DNA of 64,000 nucleotides from Symsagittifera roscoffensis (GCF_963678635.1 NC_087066.1:52098312-52162311), one strand, 5' to 3'; shown: positions 35,163-47,690, counted from the first letter of the stretch. The notes: generated by a model not told the origin, from the letters alone. Numbers and translations: made by a program.

Positions 35163-37098
35163 AAAAAAGAGCCAAAAACGTTTTATAAAAAAGATTTTAC
35201 AGTAGTCATAGCATTATGTAACTGATAAACAGATGAGCTTTTAGTTTAAAAAAGTTCAACCGAAAGATATCAGCAAAAATTGAAAAGAGCAGCGTAGCAA
35301 CAAATTGACAGAGAGTGCAAAAAATCACTCGCCATTAATAGTAAAATCGAAATGGACAATTTCTAGAACGGTACAACTTTGAAGTTTCTATTGAAGCTCT
35401 GAAATTTTCCTTCAACGGAGAGTTATTTTTTTTGTAAAGATTTGAAAATTTAAAATGTCTAATTTGGTCCCCAAAAAAAACATTTTAACAAACAATTTTT
35501 ACAGAAAGTATAATTATAAGTTTGCTGTCTATAATTTAGACCAGTTGCCATTTTTTTCTTTTTGAGTCTGATTTCTTGATTTCATCGAATGAAACCAAAA
35601 ACTTAGATTTTTCAAAAATCAGGAAAAATTCAAAATTGGTATAAAAATCGACAGGTTTTCCAAAAACAATTGTAAAAATTTGATTGGTTTAATCAGAAAT
35701 TACTGCTTCCGAGCTAATTTTATTTTCTTGGCCTAGAGTCAAATAAGTTTTTCTATGAGTTTCAAGCGTCGTTCTAACCAAAGGCCATTTACTATCCACT
35801 GTTACTATATTTCAAAACCAACTCGAAAAATAATGATATAAGAAGAAAGAAAATGCGACTATTTTACTAAATTACGCAAAAAAAAAAACAGTCATGCAAT
35901 TCTATACATTGAAAAAATGCTTGTAAAACACTTTTCTAATTTCTAGCAATGTTCTTTATGTATGGGCTATACGGTAATTTCCCTAAAAGCGCTAGATAGG
36001 CGTTGCTTCTTTGTAAGAACAAGGTGAATACGCGCATCATTTCTTTAGCATACTTTTTCTTTAAAATTTTTTGTCAAATTACGCAAAAACATTTCAGATC
36101 AATTTTTTTTCGGAAAAGAAATTAAGTAATGTTTACAAAAAAATGAGCTTAACGACGTCACTTTCAGTCGGTTAAAAATGATTTTACTCTAAGTTTTTTT
36201 GTGTGTTTTGAGTTCAAAGAAAACAATTTCGCAACTCTTTTTCTTCAAAATAACATTAAGAAAGCACCAAAAGTTTCAATAACAAAGATTTACATAGACT
36301 TCAAGTCTACAAAATTTTAAGGTTCCTTGATTTATATTCTTTTGTTAAAATAAACTTTGAGATAGAACATTTAGCACATAGTCAGCTACAGCACATTATG
36401 TCGTAACCTGGTGATACAAATTCGAGGCTTCAAATGTGGTTTCGTTAGTACGTCATTTTTGGTTCCCACATTCAAAGAAAGAGAGGGATATATAAGCTGT
36501 GTGTTTTTTATCCAGACCTTTTTTACAGCGTATAGGAAAATTGGCAGCGAATGAGAATCGATCTGGAAAATTTTGGATTGCCAAGCCAGTATGCTTTCAC
36601 CAGACTAAAATGCGGATGGCGTTGCTGCTCGAATAATACTTTGATAGCTTCAATGCGCTAATTTTTTATGCAAACCGTTAGCCCGGGGAACGGGGATGGG
36701 TGTCCTTTGATAATGTCTTTGTGGTTGGGCTCAGGCAAAATTTTGTCGAAATTGGATAAAGAGGTTTTCTTCGAGCTAACATTTTTCTTCTATTAGGCAA
36801 AACTTTTTCCTTTTCTAGACAATCAGAGTGATTTTGATGCATTTTAAAAGTTAATTGACAATTTAACGAGGATTACAAATCAACACATCGATTGGGAGCA
36901 AAAAAATTGCAAAATAATTAAATAAAAATGACAAGAAGCCAAAGCTGCAATTATTGTACCATTGGAAAAATAATAATACAGGGAAAAACAACAAACGAAT
37001 CTCAGTTTTTTATTTTGATGGGATTTAAAAGATAAAAGGAAGTAGTTTCTTGAAAAATATAATTTCCTTTCAGGTGTTAGTATTTTAGTTTTTTGGCT
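35163..37098. other. Non-coding 3' flank of the receptor gene
   Basis: AT-rich. A TATATAAG at 36489-36496 lies 55 bases before a 36-codon + strand frame (36551-36661), a weak promoter-like arrangement with no recognisable product. No other gene signal. Confidence 0.3.
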
Positions 37099-37300
37099 AA
37101 ATTTTAAATAACAGTTCCTTTGATAATGTTTTGAATTTTTTTTATGATTTAGAAACTAGTTTCTGCAAAATTCTTCAAAATCTTTGCATTTTTTAAATAA
37201 AATTTTAAATAACGGTTCCTTCGATAAGGTTTTGAATTTTTTCTATGATTTAGAAACTAGTTTTTGCAAAATTTTTGAAAATCTTTGCATTTTTTTCTGA
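37099..37300. repeat. Direct tandem duplication, 101-base unit
   Basis: The segment beginning AAATTTTAAATAACAGTTCC at 37099 is repeated from 37200 with a handful of substitutions. Both carry TATGATTTAGAAACTAG. Recent local duplication just downstream of the receptor gene. Confidence 0.8.
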
Positions 37301-37422
37301 TATCATAAAATATATCCTATTTTGCTAAAAATTGTATTTTTTTTTATTTCTGTTAACAGGCAAAAATTCTCCTAAATCCCGGTTTTTTAATAATTAGAAA
37401 AGTTTTGTGAATGGTGGGAACA

Positions 37423-37428
37423 TTTAAT
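37423..37428 (-). terminator. Possible polyadenylation signal of the receptor gene
   Basis: ATTAAA on the minus strand, 18 bases after the receptor stop codon. A variant of AATAAA and rather close to the stop; weak evidence. Confidence 0.25.
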
Positions 37429-37445
37429 GATTTGAATAAAACAAC

Positions 37446-38363
37446 TCAATTTACAGTTTCAATAAATCGACCTCTATTTTCATTTGAGTTCGGCTGTGAA
37501 CAAGTTACGAACGTTTTCAGTCGTTTTCTAAATGCTGAATTTACCAAAAAGTAAACAAAAAAGTTTGTCAAAAAGTGGAGGTTGAATAGAAAAACCGAAA
37601 TGTGCTCGGCCCATGCAAAGCAGTTTCCTTTCCAGTTTTCGTGCCAAATAATTTCCATTGCGCTTTTGATACATTGGGGTAAAACTAGAACTGTGAAACA
37701 AGCTGTTGCCGTGAACATGATTTTCGTCATTCGTTTTTCTCTCTTTCGCCGAGTACAGGCAACTATGTAACTGGGAAGAGTTTTTGTCAGGTTGTTCACG
37801 TGGGTTTTGCGCAGTTTTCCCTTTGCAATTTCCCTTCTGGGTATCAAACTGACCTTGATTCCTGTTTTCGAATCAATTTCGGTTCTAGAAGATCTGATTG
37901 AAGGGTTGATGCTATTTGGGACCAAGTTATCATCGTCAATAACTTTCAGATCATCTGCAATAATTTTTTCTTCGCTCCCAGAATGGCTTTCGTACAAAGC
38001 AACCTGCTTCAAACTTCTTGAATTGGCCGACCCAGTCGTGTCTCGACAGGAAAAGTGCTGGCCGGAAAACTCAACGGTGTCATCACGCATTTTGGCTGAC
38101 ACTGCGGCATTCAAAGACTGCACGCGACGCATGTAAAGGGTTCGTAGCCTTCTTGATATTTTGTGATATGTGAGGACCATCGCAAAAATATTGAGCAGCG
38201 CGAGAGAGTTTCGAACGATGACGTAATAGGCGAACATAGGGTCTCGGGCTTCGCTGCAGTTGGCGGCAATGGCCGGAGCTGCTAGAAGACACGTGAACAG
38301 AGCTGTTCCGCTTATGATCTTGCGAACTTTGTCCTTGTTGTAGATATATTCATGAACCACAGG
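37446..38363 (-). CDS. Class A GPCR, exon 2 (TM4-TM7)
   Basis: Seven-helix receptor of the rhodopsin family in the plasma membrane. The 3' splice site TTTTTTTGCTTCAG ends at 38364, and the exon starts with a Pro codon (phase 0), giving PVVHEYIYNKDKV, the usual second intracellular loop. In the joined 431-residue numbering: TM4 about 141-159, extracellular Cys162, TM5 about 169-192, a long third intracellular loop of about 145 residues (193-337) with basic RRKREKR at its end, TM6 about 338-363 with FTVLVLP, TM7 about 377-401 with NFFVY in place of NPxxY and FRKRL after it. Position 7.43 reads Asn, so not an opsin. The open frame extends 25 codons upstream of the splice site, but that part is intronic. 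Confidence 0.85.
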   Translation of the reverse strand, partial: PVVHEYIYNKDKVRKIISGTALFTCLLAAPAIAANCSEARDPMFAYYVIVRNSLALLNIFAMVLTYHKISRRLRTLYMRRVQSLNAAVSAKMRDDTVEFSGQHFSCRDTTGSANSRSLKQVALYESHSGSEEKIIADDLKVIDDDNLVPNSINPSIRSSRTEIDSKTGIKVSLIPRREIAKGKLRKTHVNNLTKTLPSYIVACTRRKREKRMTKIMFTATACFTVLVLPQCIKSAMEIIWHENWKGNCFAWAEHISVFLFNLHFLTNFFVYFLVNSAFRKRLKTFVTCSQPNSNENRGRFIETVN

Positions 38364-38439
38364 CTGAAGCAAAAAAAGTTCGCTATATTTGTTAATCAAA
38401 AAACAGACCATTGGACTTTTGAGGTCTCCCATAACCATA

Positions 38440-40740
38440 AAAGGATTATAATTTGGAAGAAAAAATCTTGATTCTAAATTTTTCGAAAAAAAAGCCTATT
38501 CCTGAATTTTTTGAAAGATTTATTTGATTAAATGAAGTTTCCGTTCTCTTTTAAACAATTACTTTAATAGTTCACTTTCCAAAAAATGGAAAAGTTCGAA
38601 AATATTTGTTTTCCCTTCACCAATTTAAAAAGAAGGATTTCTTCCCAGTTGTTCCTTATCTTTAAAAAAGTAGAAACAATGCTCATGTGATTGGTTTTAT
38701 CTGTTTCTCAGTTTGTTGGCTCAATTTTTGGATGAAGTCTGTTTTTATGCGCAAAATTAGGTAGGAAAATGAACGAAAATTAGGTAAAAAAATGAGCTTA
38801 GTATTTGTAAGAACAACTTGTTCATTTAACTTGAAACTAGGAAAATTATTTGGAATGTTTCTATTGCAGCCCGACTCAAAGAAGAATATTTGTTATGCAA
38901 ATTTGCTGGAAACCATTTGACGTTCCCTTTTTACCTGATTTTTGATTAAGAAAATGTGAACCAAAACTTTCTACCCTTCTTTCGGTGGTCGAAACAAAAA
39001 CGAAGAACAATTGAATGCAGGTCTCTAATGCAGATCTCTAATCTGTGTTTCTAAAGCGTTTGGTTGTTGGAAAGTATTTGTTGATAACTACTCAGATATC
39101 GGGCATAGATATATATTTTTATACTCGAAATTTCAAGAAAAACTTAAAAACACAAAGTTAAAGAAAAATAGACACACCATTCAGCACTAAAATTTTCAAA
39201 CCAATCTATCAGAAGACTTTTCCGTTTTTTAAGCAATTAACATTGGTAAGTTCAGGTTGATTAAAAATGTTTTACCATTGAAAACAATCATTCAGCGGTT
39301 TTTTGTAGTAACTACTTTGATCAATTTTATCGAAGATGAGTGCTTCAAAGAGCATTCAAATTGCAAATTAAAACTTGAAACCGCTAACAAATCAATGAAA
39401 TTTCGAGTTTCGGAAACAATTTTTATTCCAAATTTTTATCTTAAAAAACCTTTTGCTTTCTTTTTCTTTCTTTATCTGCAATATTTATATTCAGCTTTAG
39501 GTAAAATACTACATAAATCTTAAATTAGAATTGATTAATTTAGCGCGCAATATTAAGCCGCAAACAATTTTTTTTTCTGTTATCAGTTAAAACCTGGGGG
39601 AATTCCCAATGACAGGAAAACAAAATGCCAAAAAAAACTAACAGTCAATCAGAATTGAGCTTTCAAAAATTTGCAAGGAACAAGCAAGAAATTCAGTCAA
39701 TTTGAGAAAACAAAGTCTATTTTGATTGTTTAATAAGCTGGAAAACTGAAAGCAAATAATTATTCCTTGCAGGTAGACATTTATAAATTGAGAAAATGTG
39801 CAAAATTGTTAAATTGGGTAACAATTATAGCTTTTGATGTATCATTTTGATTTTTACAGTTTGTAAAAAGGTGACTTTTTCAAATTAAGTTTGAAGAAAA
39901 ATTATCAATTTAAACAAATTTAAAATAAATGTATAAGAGGTTGTATTTAATTTCAAAAAAATATTGAGTTTAGCAGTAGACTTAAGAAATTGCTTAGAAT
40001 TTTTTTAGCAGGACAACGTTGCAATACGTTGCAATAGTGAAAAAACGTTGCAATTGTTAATTTATGGCGTACGGCACACAGAATACACTTCTTACATTTT
40101 TCAATGAACAGCAGGCAGAAACTTATACTTCCAAAATGATTTTCCGAGGGATTGTCAGGATGAAATATGACGAATTCCAAGAAACAACCAAGAGACCATT
40201 TTTGTTTGGGCCTTTTTGTAGTAAACAGCCTAAGACAAAGCTGAACATCTTAATAGATAGTAGTAAAATTTAATGGCTAAAAGTTGTTAAGAATATAAAA
40301 AACAAGTTCAGGCATTTCAGTTATTTTTAACGTTTCAGTTTGATAAAAATGTTGGCGATAAAATGTTGCTGAAACTTTTTCGAAACTGTCTGCAAGTAAT
40401 TTGGTTTACATTTCTGCTGGATGTTTGAGTTTTATAAGCTTCTAGTTGTTTTTCTAGCTTCAAATTTCATTTCAAATTGTTCTTTGATTATGATTTGAGT
40501 TTTGAAAAGATGGTAATCAAATCAAAACATTCGGTTGTTTTTTGGGTCGTTTAGTTCATAAGACCCATGTGTTTGTATGAAATCGGAGTATTATTTTTTG
40601 AGACAAACATTTCATTTCATTTAGAAAGATTTCTAGTTAAAACAAACTACAGAGTTTCTTCAAAATATAAAAATTGTTTCTGAAACTCGAACATTTTTTC
40701 TAACGCAAGTAGCGTTAGTACTTTTACATTCTAATTATAA
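38440..40740. other. Intronic, nothing recognised
   Basis: AT-rich. Scattered short frames (for example 39257-39523 on +, 88 codons, Phe-rich end) have no recognisable content. No repeats noticed. Confidence 0.35.
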
Positions 40741-40747
40741 TTTTTTC

Positions 40748-40782
40748 AAGACTGCTCGTATCAAGGCAAAAATTTTGACTGT
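40748..40782 (-). repeat. Terminal fragment of the Helitron-like family
   Basis: CAAGACTGCTCGTATCAAGG marks the hairpin end of the repeat family seen in full at 46667-47195. The rest is missing. Confidence 0.5.
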
Positions 40783-41250
40783 TCTTCATTTCTATCAAGC
40801 ACTATTGATTTTCTTTTAAAAAAATTTATAATAGTTCATGAGAACCCGGATTGATCTGCCAGTAAAAATCAGTACTGTTCCAGTAAGACAACAATATAAA
40901 AACAATACTGTGAACGTACTGGGCAAGAGCCACGAAAGCACTGATCAGCGGTGAAATCAAGACAAAAATTGCAATATTGTTCCAGTACTGATTCACTACT
41001 GAATCAATACTGTTTTTTAGATTATTACTTCTTATTATCAACCTGCAACCAATCCATTCCAGGATAACAAAGCAACATAAGAAAATTCAATCAATTGAAC
41101 CTTTTTTGCTAGAGGAAGGTTTCTCGAGCTAAATATTTGATAAATTTTGTGCAAAATTCTAGCTGTGAAGGGGGAGGTGCAGCGCCATTATCTAAAAAAG
41201 TGATATTGTATTAAATCATTTTTTAATGCAAAATTACCTGTTGCTAGGGA

Positions 41251-41694
41251 ATTTAGTTGCTCAAGCCATTTAACAACCATCGCTAACCTATTTTTAATTT
41301 TTTGCGGACAAAAACTGCTGCCTCGTTAATAATTTTTCTGTTTTTTTTCGAAGCGTAAACCATTTTCATGTTTTTTTAAGTTCATTAAGAAATTTAAAAA
41401 ATATATATTAAAAAAAAAATGCGGTAAGTTTTTTGAAATTTATAAAAAAAACGCTTTTAAGCTGATTACTTCACACTGAAAAAACTTGTCGGTAGAAGCT
41501 TGTCAGTAATGAAGTTTTTTTTTAGGAAAACTTTTCAAATTTTTCGCTATTGAAGATTAAGATGATATACCAAACACAAAGAACGTACTGATAAAACCTA
41601 AATGTTTGCTTAAACTGACTTTGGAAAATTTTTTGTAGATGAAAAACTTCGTTCGTTTCCCTGCTTAATTTTCTGCACACTATAGAGCAAAAAA
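41251..41694. repeat. 0.44 kb direct repeat, copy 1
   Basis: Begins ATTTAGTTGCTCAAGCCATT and ends TGCACACTATAGAGC. Highly similar to 42089-42535, including a shared AAGCTTGTCAGTAATGAAG. Unknown family, inside the GPCR intron. Confidence 0.85.
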
Positions 41695-41850
41695 TTTGGC
41701 GCGTTAACTATCTGAGTTTGATCCCAATTTCTATAGAAAAAAATATATTGCGCCTTAATTATCGCAACTTGGCCCAATTTCAATAGAAAAAAATATTATT
41801 CTCCGCGTCAATTATCCCAAATTGACCAAAGTGCAACAAAAGTTGATAGA
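41695..41850. repeat. Short ~60-base tandem repeats
   Basis: Two clear and one partial unit of the form GCG(C/T)(C/G)TTAA-TAT..CCAATTTC-ATAGAAAAAAATAT. The core resembles the GCGCGTTAATTGTCCCAAAT word in the middle of the Helitron-like repeats. Confidence 0.5.
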
Positions 41851-42088
41851 AGTTGCTTTTTAAAAATTAAAAATGGTCTGGTCTGGAGCACATGTATTTT
41901 GTCAGTTTCCGAGAAATTTAGAACAAAGAGTTAGCTCAAAAGTGCTTACAGCTAAGCCAATAAATTTGTACAGAGGTGAATTGGACGTCAGAATCATTTG
42001 TTCTGCTTGCTGTTTAGCTAATTTGGGAAAAATACAAAGGCCTTTATATGATGCACAAATAGTGAACATCTTTAAAATTACTGAAATC

Positions 42089-42535
42089 ATTTAGTTGCTC
42101 AAGCCATTTAACAACCATCGCTAACCCATTTTTAATTTTTTGCGGAGAAAAACTGCTGCCTCGTTAAAAAAATTTTCCGTTTTTTTTTCGAAGCGTAAAC
42201 CATTTTCATGTTCTTTAAAAGTTCAATAAGAATTTTTAAGAAAATTAAAAAAAAACAAAATTGCGGTAAGTTTTTTTGAAAATTATAAATAAACGCTGTT
42301 AAGCTGATTACTTCACACCGAAAAAGCTTGTCGGTAAGAGCTTGTCAGTAATGAAGTTTTTTTTAGGAAAATTCTTCAAATTTTTTGCTATTAAAGATTA
42401 AGATGATATACCAAACACAAAGAACGTACTGATAAATCCTAAATGTTTGCTTAAACTGACGTTGGAAAAATTTTTGTTGATGAAAAACTTCGTTCGTTTC
42501 CTAGCTTAATTTTTTGCACACTATAGCGCAAAAAG
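42089..42535. repeat. 0.44 kb direct repeat, copy 2
   Basis: Second copy of 41251-41694, 838 bases downstream, differing by scattered substitutions and one- or two-base indels. Confidence 0.85.
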
Positions 42536-43181
42536 ATTATTTTATAGTTTTAGATTTCGAAGTTTTGTTACGTGTCATTAAATCATTATTTACGTGTCGT
42601 TACGTGTCGTCAAATTAAGTAGTTAAAGTCATCATTCTAATTTTAAAGTAAAAGAAAACTGTGCTAGAAATCAAGGCTAACGTTGTTGATCCCAACTGTT
42701 TATTTAATTACTTTTAAATTTTTTTTGACTGTCACAAATATCCATTGAATTGGCACTCATCGGATGTTCTAAGTTTTTATTTTTGAAATCTTCTATCTTA
42801 AAAATTTTGCTATATATTTAAACCGAAAAATGATGATTGTCCCTTAATTTTTTTGTTTTTTATAGGGGCATAGTTTGGCGAGGTAAATTATTTTATATGT
42901 TTGTCTAAAACTGCTTCAAAACTGATAATCATCAGAAAATTTTGTAATGTTCAACTCCGAATTAGTGTTCTGATGGCTATTAGTTACACGCAATTTCGTT
43001 GATTGGTTTTAAATTTGTTGTGCAATTTCAATTTATAGTTTTAGTTGTTTTTTCTATTGTCATAAATAGCCTAATTTTTAAGTGTTTTACAATTGAATTT
43101 CAAAACCGAGAGTTTCTTAGAATTTTCTTAACATGTTTTTGAAAACAGCCCAACCAAATAATTTCATTGAAGTCACGTTTG
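42536..43181. other. Intronic, nothing recognised
   Basis: AT-rich; ACGTGTCGTTACGTGTCGT near 42592 is a short tandem of a nine-base word. No genes. Confidence 0.4.
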
Positions 43182-43189
43182 TGCCTAGG

Positions 43190-43554
43190 CAGGGGCGGAT
43201 TTAATGGGGGGGGGGGGGAGCGGACGCCTCCGCCTCAGGGATTCGACCCCCTGCCGACCCAAAGGGTCCCCCTTTTGGTACTTTTTAAGAAATAGATTTT
43301 TGGCCGATCGACCCTAAAATTTTTCTGAAGGCGCCTTTGGCGCCAATATATACTTATTTTGTGTGGGGAGCGCGCGCCAAAAAAAACGCCTGTTTTTCAC
43401 AAATTTCGGCCAAAACAGGGTCTTTTTAGTGCTTTAGGAGAGCTCGGAAAATCAATTTGATCGACCTAAAAAAAACTTGGTCGACAAAATTTTCGAAATT
43501 TTTTTGAAAATCCGCCCCCCCCCCCCCCTCGAGAAAATCCTAGATCCGCCCCTG
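43190..43554. mobile_element. hAT-type miniature element with 8-base target duplication
   Basis: Starts CAGGGGCGGATTTA and ends TAGATCCGCCCCTG, near-perfect inverted ends of the CAGGGGCGG type known in animal hAT elements. It is flanked on both sides by TGCCTAGG (43182-43189 and 43555-43562), an exact 8-base duplication. At 365 bases it has no transposase. Internal GGCGCCTTTGGCGCC and GAGCGCGCGCC words mark the family. It lies in the receptor intron. Confidence 0.9.
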
Positions 43555-43629
43555 TGCCTAGGCGCGGAATTTTGTATTTTTTTGAGAGTTTTTTGAGTTG
43601 TCATACAAAAAACTGCTGATCTGATTTTT

Positions 43630-43785
43630 TTTCTGATTTTTCTGATTCGATTTCTGATCATAGAAATAACAGAACAATATCTCTGATTTTTTTGTGATCA
43701 TAGAAATAACAGAACAAAATTTCTGATTTCATAATAATCAGAGAAGTATCAGAACAAAATCTCTGATTTTATTCTGGTCGGAAAA
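43630..43785. repeat. Tandem repeat, ~44-base unit
   Basis: TCTGATTT...GATCATAGAAATAACAGAACAA recurs three to four times with small changes just after the hAT element. Confidence 0.75.
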
Positions 43786-44319
43786 TAAGCATAATAAAAG
43801 CAGTTACAATACTGCAGTTTTTATCTGTGAATTCTACCCGCGGCAACCGCCGTTTGCAGAAAAGAATTATTAACTTCAAGCATTAATCAAAATTAAATAC
43901 TGAAAGCTATTCATAAATGTCGTATAGAAACAATAACAGACATCGAAACTGAAAACCACACAGGAGCTTTATGATATTGCTTTGATTAAAAATCAAATTT
44001 GTGGTGTTGAGTTTTCTACTCTTCGCAAAATATTTCAAAATTTAGAATTAAAAGACAATTCTGAATTAAGTATATTAAAATGTAATATATAAATGCAATT
44101 AAACATTACGTTGTCTTTTAATTCCAACTGATCATGAAAAATTTGTCAGCTATGATTTTTAGACGACTCGCCACAAAGAATGAATATTTTGAACTAAATA
44201 AGTCAATACAAGTCATAAGATATCAGTAATTTGAGTTACATTCATTCACATTGTACCCCCCGAGGAAACCCACAACTACGGAAGAAGGAATACCTTATGC
44301 TAGAACAATTGAATGCCTT

Positions 44320-44425
44320 AAAACTTATATACTCATTTTGAGGGGAGAGCGCGCGCCGGAAAAACAAAATTTTTGGCCCATTTTGAATTTTGCCTGCGGC
44401 GCAGAAAATTCAGCCGAAACAAGAC
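44320..44425. repeat. Fragment of the hAT-type family
   Basis: ATATACTCATTTTGAGGGGA then GAGCGCGCGCCGGAAAAAC matches the interior of 43190-43554 in the same orientation. Ends are absent. Confidence 0.5.
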
Positions 44426-44429
44426 CCCC

Positions 44430-46660
44430 ATATGCCTCATGAAAATGGCCCTATCGATAAGGGACACAGGTAACGGATTAAGATTTGTCCATGAATGATT
44501 TGTCAAATAAAATTTGCTCTCAACTTTCAACTTTACATCAGCATCAAATAGTTATCTTTGAGTTTCTCCGCTATTAACCTTGAAAGCTAATTGGTTGAAA
44601 CAAATTTACAATTTTATCTAGTTTCTGGGCAAAAAAAAAACATTTAAAAAAACGAATTTGTAACTGATGCTTTTTTGGGTCAAATTGTTTTGAGATGTTA
44701 AATTTTTGGAAGTTAAATTCTACTTTTTGAACGACTAGAATGAACGAACTTTGAGCCACAATTTTGATCAGATTTGAGTTACCAGGAACAGCAAAATTGA
44801 GCGAAGTTGCTTTACTTCATTATTGACTAACGCCCTCTGAAAATATTCTGAAAAGCGGCAATACTCGAAAGCTCGAAAGAGAAAATTTGAAATCATTGAG
44901 CGATTTTTATTTTTTTTTGTTAGAATAGTTAATTCTATAATTGACTACAGTGGATTTTATGGTTCCGCGACCAATGTTTAAAGTACAAGACATTGAATTC
45001 CTCTTCAAATTGTAGTGGAGCAAAAATAACAATTCGAACGACCCAAGTCCATCAATTTTTGATTATGTTTGAAAAATCTTGAAAAACTTGGCTAAAACTT
45101 AACGAAAATCTTGACTGTCGTGGCAAATTCTTGCCAAGTATTCTTCAGGAAAACTCAAATCGCTTTTGCACAGTTGGTTATGCCTGAAAACGCAACTATA
45201 TAAAGAGAGCAAAAAACCTTGGTTCTTGGAATGCTTTAATTTTGGCTCTCTAACTCTTTGACTTCTCGCATTGCAATAGCTCGTTTGCTCTTGCTTACTG
45301 GGTGATCAAAATTCAATACCAGAACCAAAATAGACAAACAAAAGTGAAGATTTGTTGTTGCCGACTAAATGATTCTCTCAAAAGTGTTCTAAAAAAATTC
45401 TGCGAAAATACCCTTGCTTTGACGTTAGTAATGGTATTTCGGAGAATCTTGATTATGAGTTTTAACATTAACTCGCTATGAAACTTTTTTGAAGAATTTT
45501 ATCGGATGTCTTTGAAGACCTCGAAAATTCTTCGAAAAATCTTGAAGACTCTTTCTTTTGAGGTTTTCACCGAAACAACAAATTCATCTGTTGAGCTGAC
45601 GAAGTCATCTTACATGATTCTGAAGATATGTTTATGTAATTTGGACCATAGGTATACATAAAAAAAGCCGGAAGTATTTTTAAAGTTTCTATGCTAATAA
45701 ATCTTCAAAAAGCCTCAAGATCTTGGCAAAATTTTCAACAGAGCTGAAGGTTTTTTTTTTGGTTTATTTCGTACTGCTTTCTTATCTTGTTTATGGTTTG
45801 CTTTCATAATATTTTCTACTTCATGATGGGTATGAAAAAGCAGTTGTCTACTCACAGAAGGCTTCGTGTTTTTATGCTCGGTTTCGTTTTAATTGTGAGC
45901 TCAGGGCATCAATATTTTTCAAACTGCGTGAAAACTAAATGTCAAAAATGTTTTAAAATCGGAATTGTCTGGAGGGAATAGCCACAACAAACCCAAATGT
46001 TCCATTACCGTTTTGAGGTCGGAACAATGAATTGAAATAATAATTAGACTCCATTTTATTGTCATCTTATCACAAACCTTCAAAAGACTTAAATGATATT
46101 CAATTTGAATGCACAAAATACTATAAATAAAAACGTCTGCAGACAAACAAAAGCCAAGTCAGCCAAAAAGCTATCAGCTGAAGGTTTTTTGATTGCTTAG
46201 GGATGCTATTTGCGTCCAATTTTGTTTTTGAATAAGACTTTCGAGGTGAATTATTTGGAGGGAAATTATAGTTTCTTTTTAATTTTGACCGCCATGAGGC
46301 TGTTCAGTGGCTAACAGAGGCCATATTATTGCGTTCAGTTTTTCTGAGCCTAATCCTTTAGCATGCAATAATTAGCAAAATTTTTCCGAACACGAAGTTT
46401 TTTGTGTTTTTGTTTCTTGCAAAAGAACAGTACCACAACGATATTTTATATAGAAGCCTTTTAGTGGATTTAATTTAATCAAATTTCCAAAGTTTTATTA
46501 AGTGTCGAGAGAAATCGGCTTATGTTTTTCATGTTTTTTAGATCAACTTAGAGCAGAGAGTGACACGTGAAGCTTGCGAAATTGTTTAGGACTCAATTTA
46601 GTTTTTTTTATTAAACCATTATTAGTTAGCTTTAGTTATCTTTTGGTCCAACATGTACAG
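44430..46660. other. Intronic, almost nothing recognised
   Basis: Contains a TATA-like CTATATAAAGAG at 45196-45207 with no gene behind it. A 64-codon + strand frame at 45787-45981 contains a hydrophobic stretch (MLGFVLIVSSG) followed by NCVKTKCQKC, which could be a signal peptide and a small Cys-containing peptide, but chance is as likely. Confidence 0.3.
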
Positions 46661-46666
46661 AAGCTA

Positions 46667-47195
46667 ACAAGACTGCTCGTATCAGGGCAAAGCTCTGAAA
46701 TTTCCCATTGCCTTTTAAGATCTAGGGAGCAGCAATAACATAAAAATATATATATAAAAAATATATAATGATTTTTTTTTGTAAAATTTGAGATTTTTTT
46801 TGTGAAAATCATCCGCCCACACGCCATTTAAAGTACAAAGTCATAGGTTTTGCTCCTCGTAACAAATGAATTATGGCGAATAATCTTCTTTCTATCAATT
46901 TGGAACGATTTCTAAGACGGATTAAATCTCCGCTTACACATTAATAGCGCGAAATATATCGCGCGTTAATTGTCCCAAATTGGCCAAAATGGGAATCATT
47001 AAACCACCATAACTTTACAAAAAAGGATCACAGGTGGAGTATCTTTTCAAATTTAAGCTCAGGACATTAATACCTTTTGAATGATATAAAAAAATTCCGT
47101 CAAAAATGGCTAGTTAAAAAATCGAAATTTGTCTGAAGAAAAAAAACACACCCCGAGCACAAATATTCCGTTACTTTCGTTAGGAAAGTCGGAAC
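46667..47195 (-). mobile_element. Helitron-like repeat, copy A
   Basis: About 0.53 kb. Left end AACAAGACTGCTCGTATCAG then a GGGC...GCTCTGA hairpin; middle TAGCGCGAAATATATCGCGC and TTAATTGTCCCAAATTGG; right end CCGTTACTTTCG and AAAGTCGGAAC. Shared in order by the copies at 47198, 58607 and 59353, and by the inverted copy at 62590. No coding capacity. The features fit a non-autonomous Helitron-like element whose hairpin (3') end is on the left. Confidence 0.7.
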
Positions 47196-47197
47196 AT

Positions 47198-47690
47198 CAA
47201 GAAAACTGCTCGTATCAGGGAAAAGCCCTGATTTTTCCGACTGCTTTTTAAGATCTATGGAGCAGTAATAACTTTTTTTTTCAATTTGAGATTTTTTTGT
47301 GAAAAATATCCCCCACACGTCATATAAAGAACAAAATGATAGATCTAGCTCCTTGTAACAACTCAATTATGGCAAATAAGTTTCTTTCATCCAATTTGAA
47401 ACTATTTCTAAGACGGGTTAAATCTCCGCTCACGCGTTAATAGTACGAAATATATCGCGCGTTAATTGTCCTAATTTGGCCAAAATGGCAGGCTTTAAAC
47501 CCCCATAACGTTACGTAAAATGATCACAGGTGAAATAATTTTTCAAATTTAAGCTCAAGACAACAACAATTTTTGAATGATATAAAAAATTGGTAAAAAA
47601 TGGTTAGTTAAAAAGTCGGAATTTGTCTGCAGAAACAAAAACCACCCCGGCCACAAGTATTCCGTTACTTTCGTTACAAAAAACGGAAGC
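47198..47690 (-). mobile_element. Helitron-like repeat, copy B
   Basis: Follows copy A head to tail. Starts AAGAAAACTGCTCGTATCAG, carries a CTGATTTTTCCGACTGC segment, the palindromic core GAAATATATCGCGC, and ends near CCGTTACTTTCG. Confidence 0.7.

Noticed and set aside
36489-36661. Promoter plus small gene
   Set aside because: A TATATAAG word followed by a 36-codon frame is common by chance in AT-rich DNA; no supporting motif.
38083-38292. Frames overlapping GPCR exon 2 on both strands
   Set aside because: Shadows of the receptor coding sequence.
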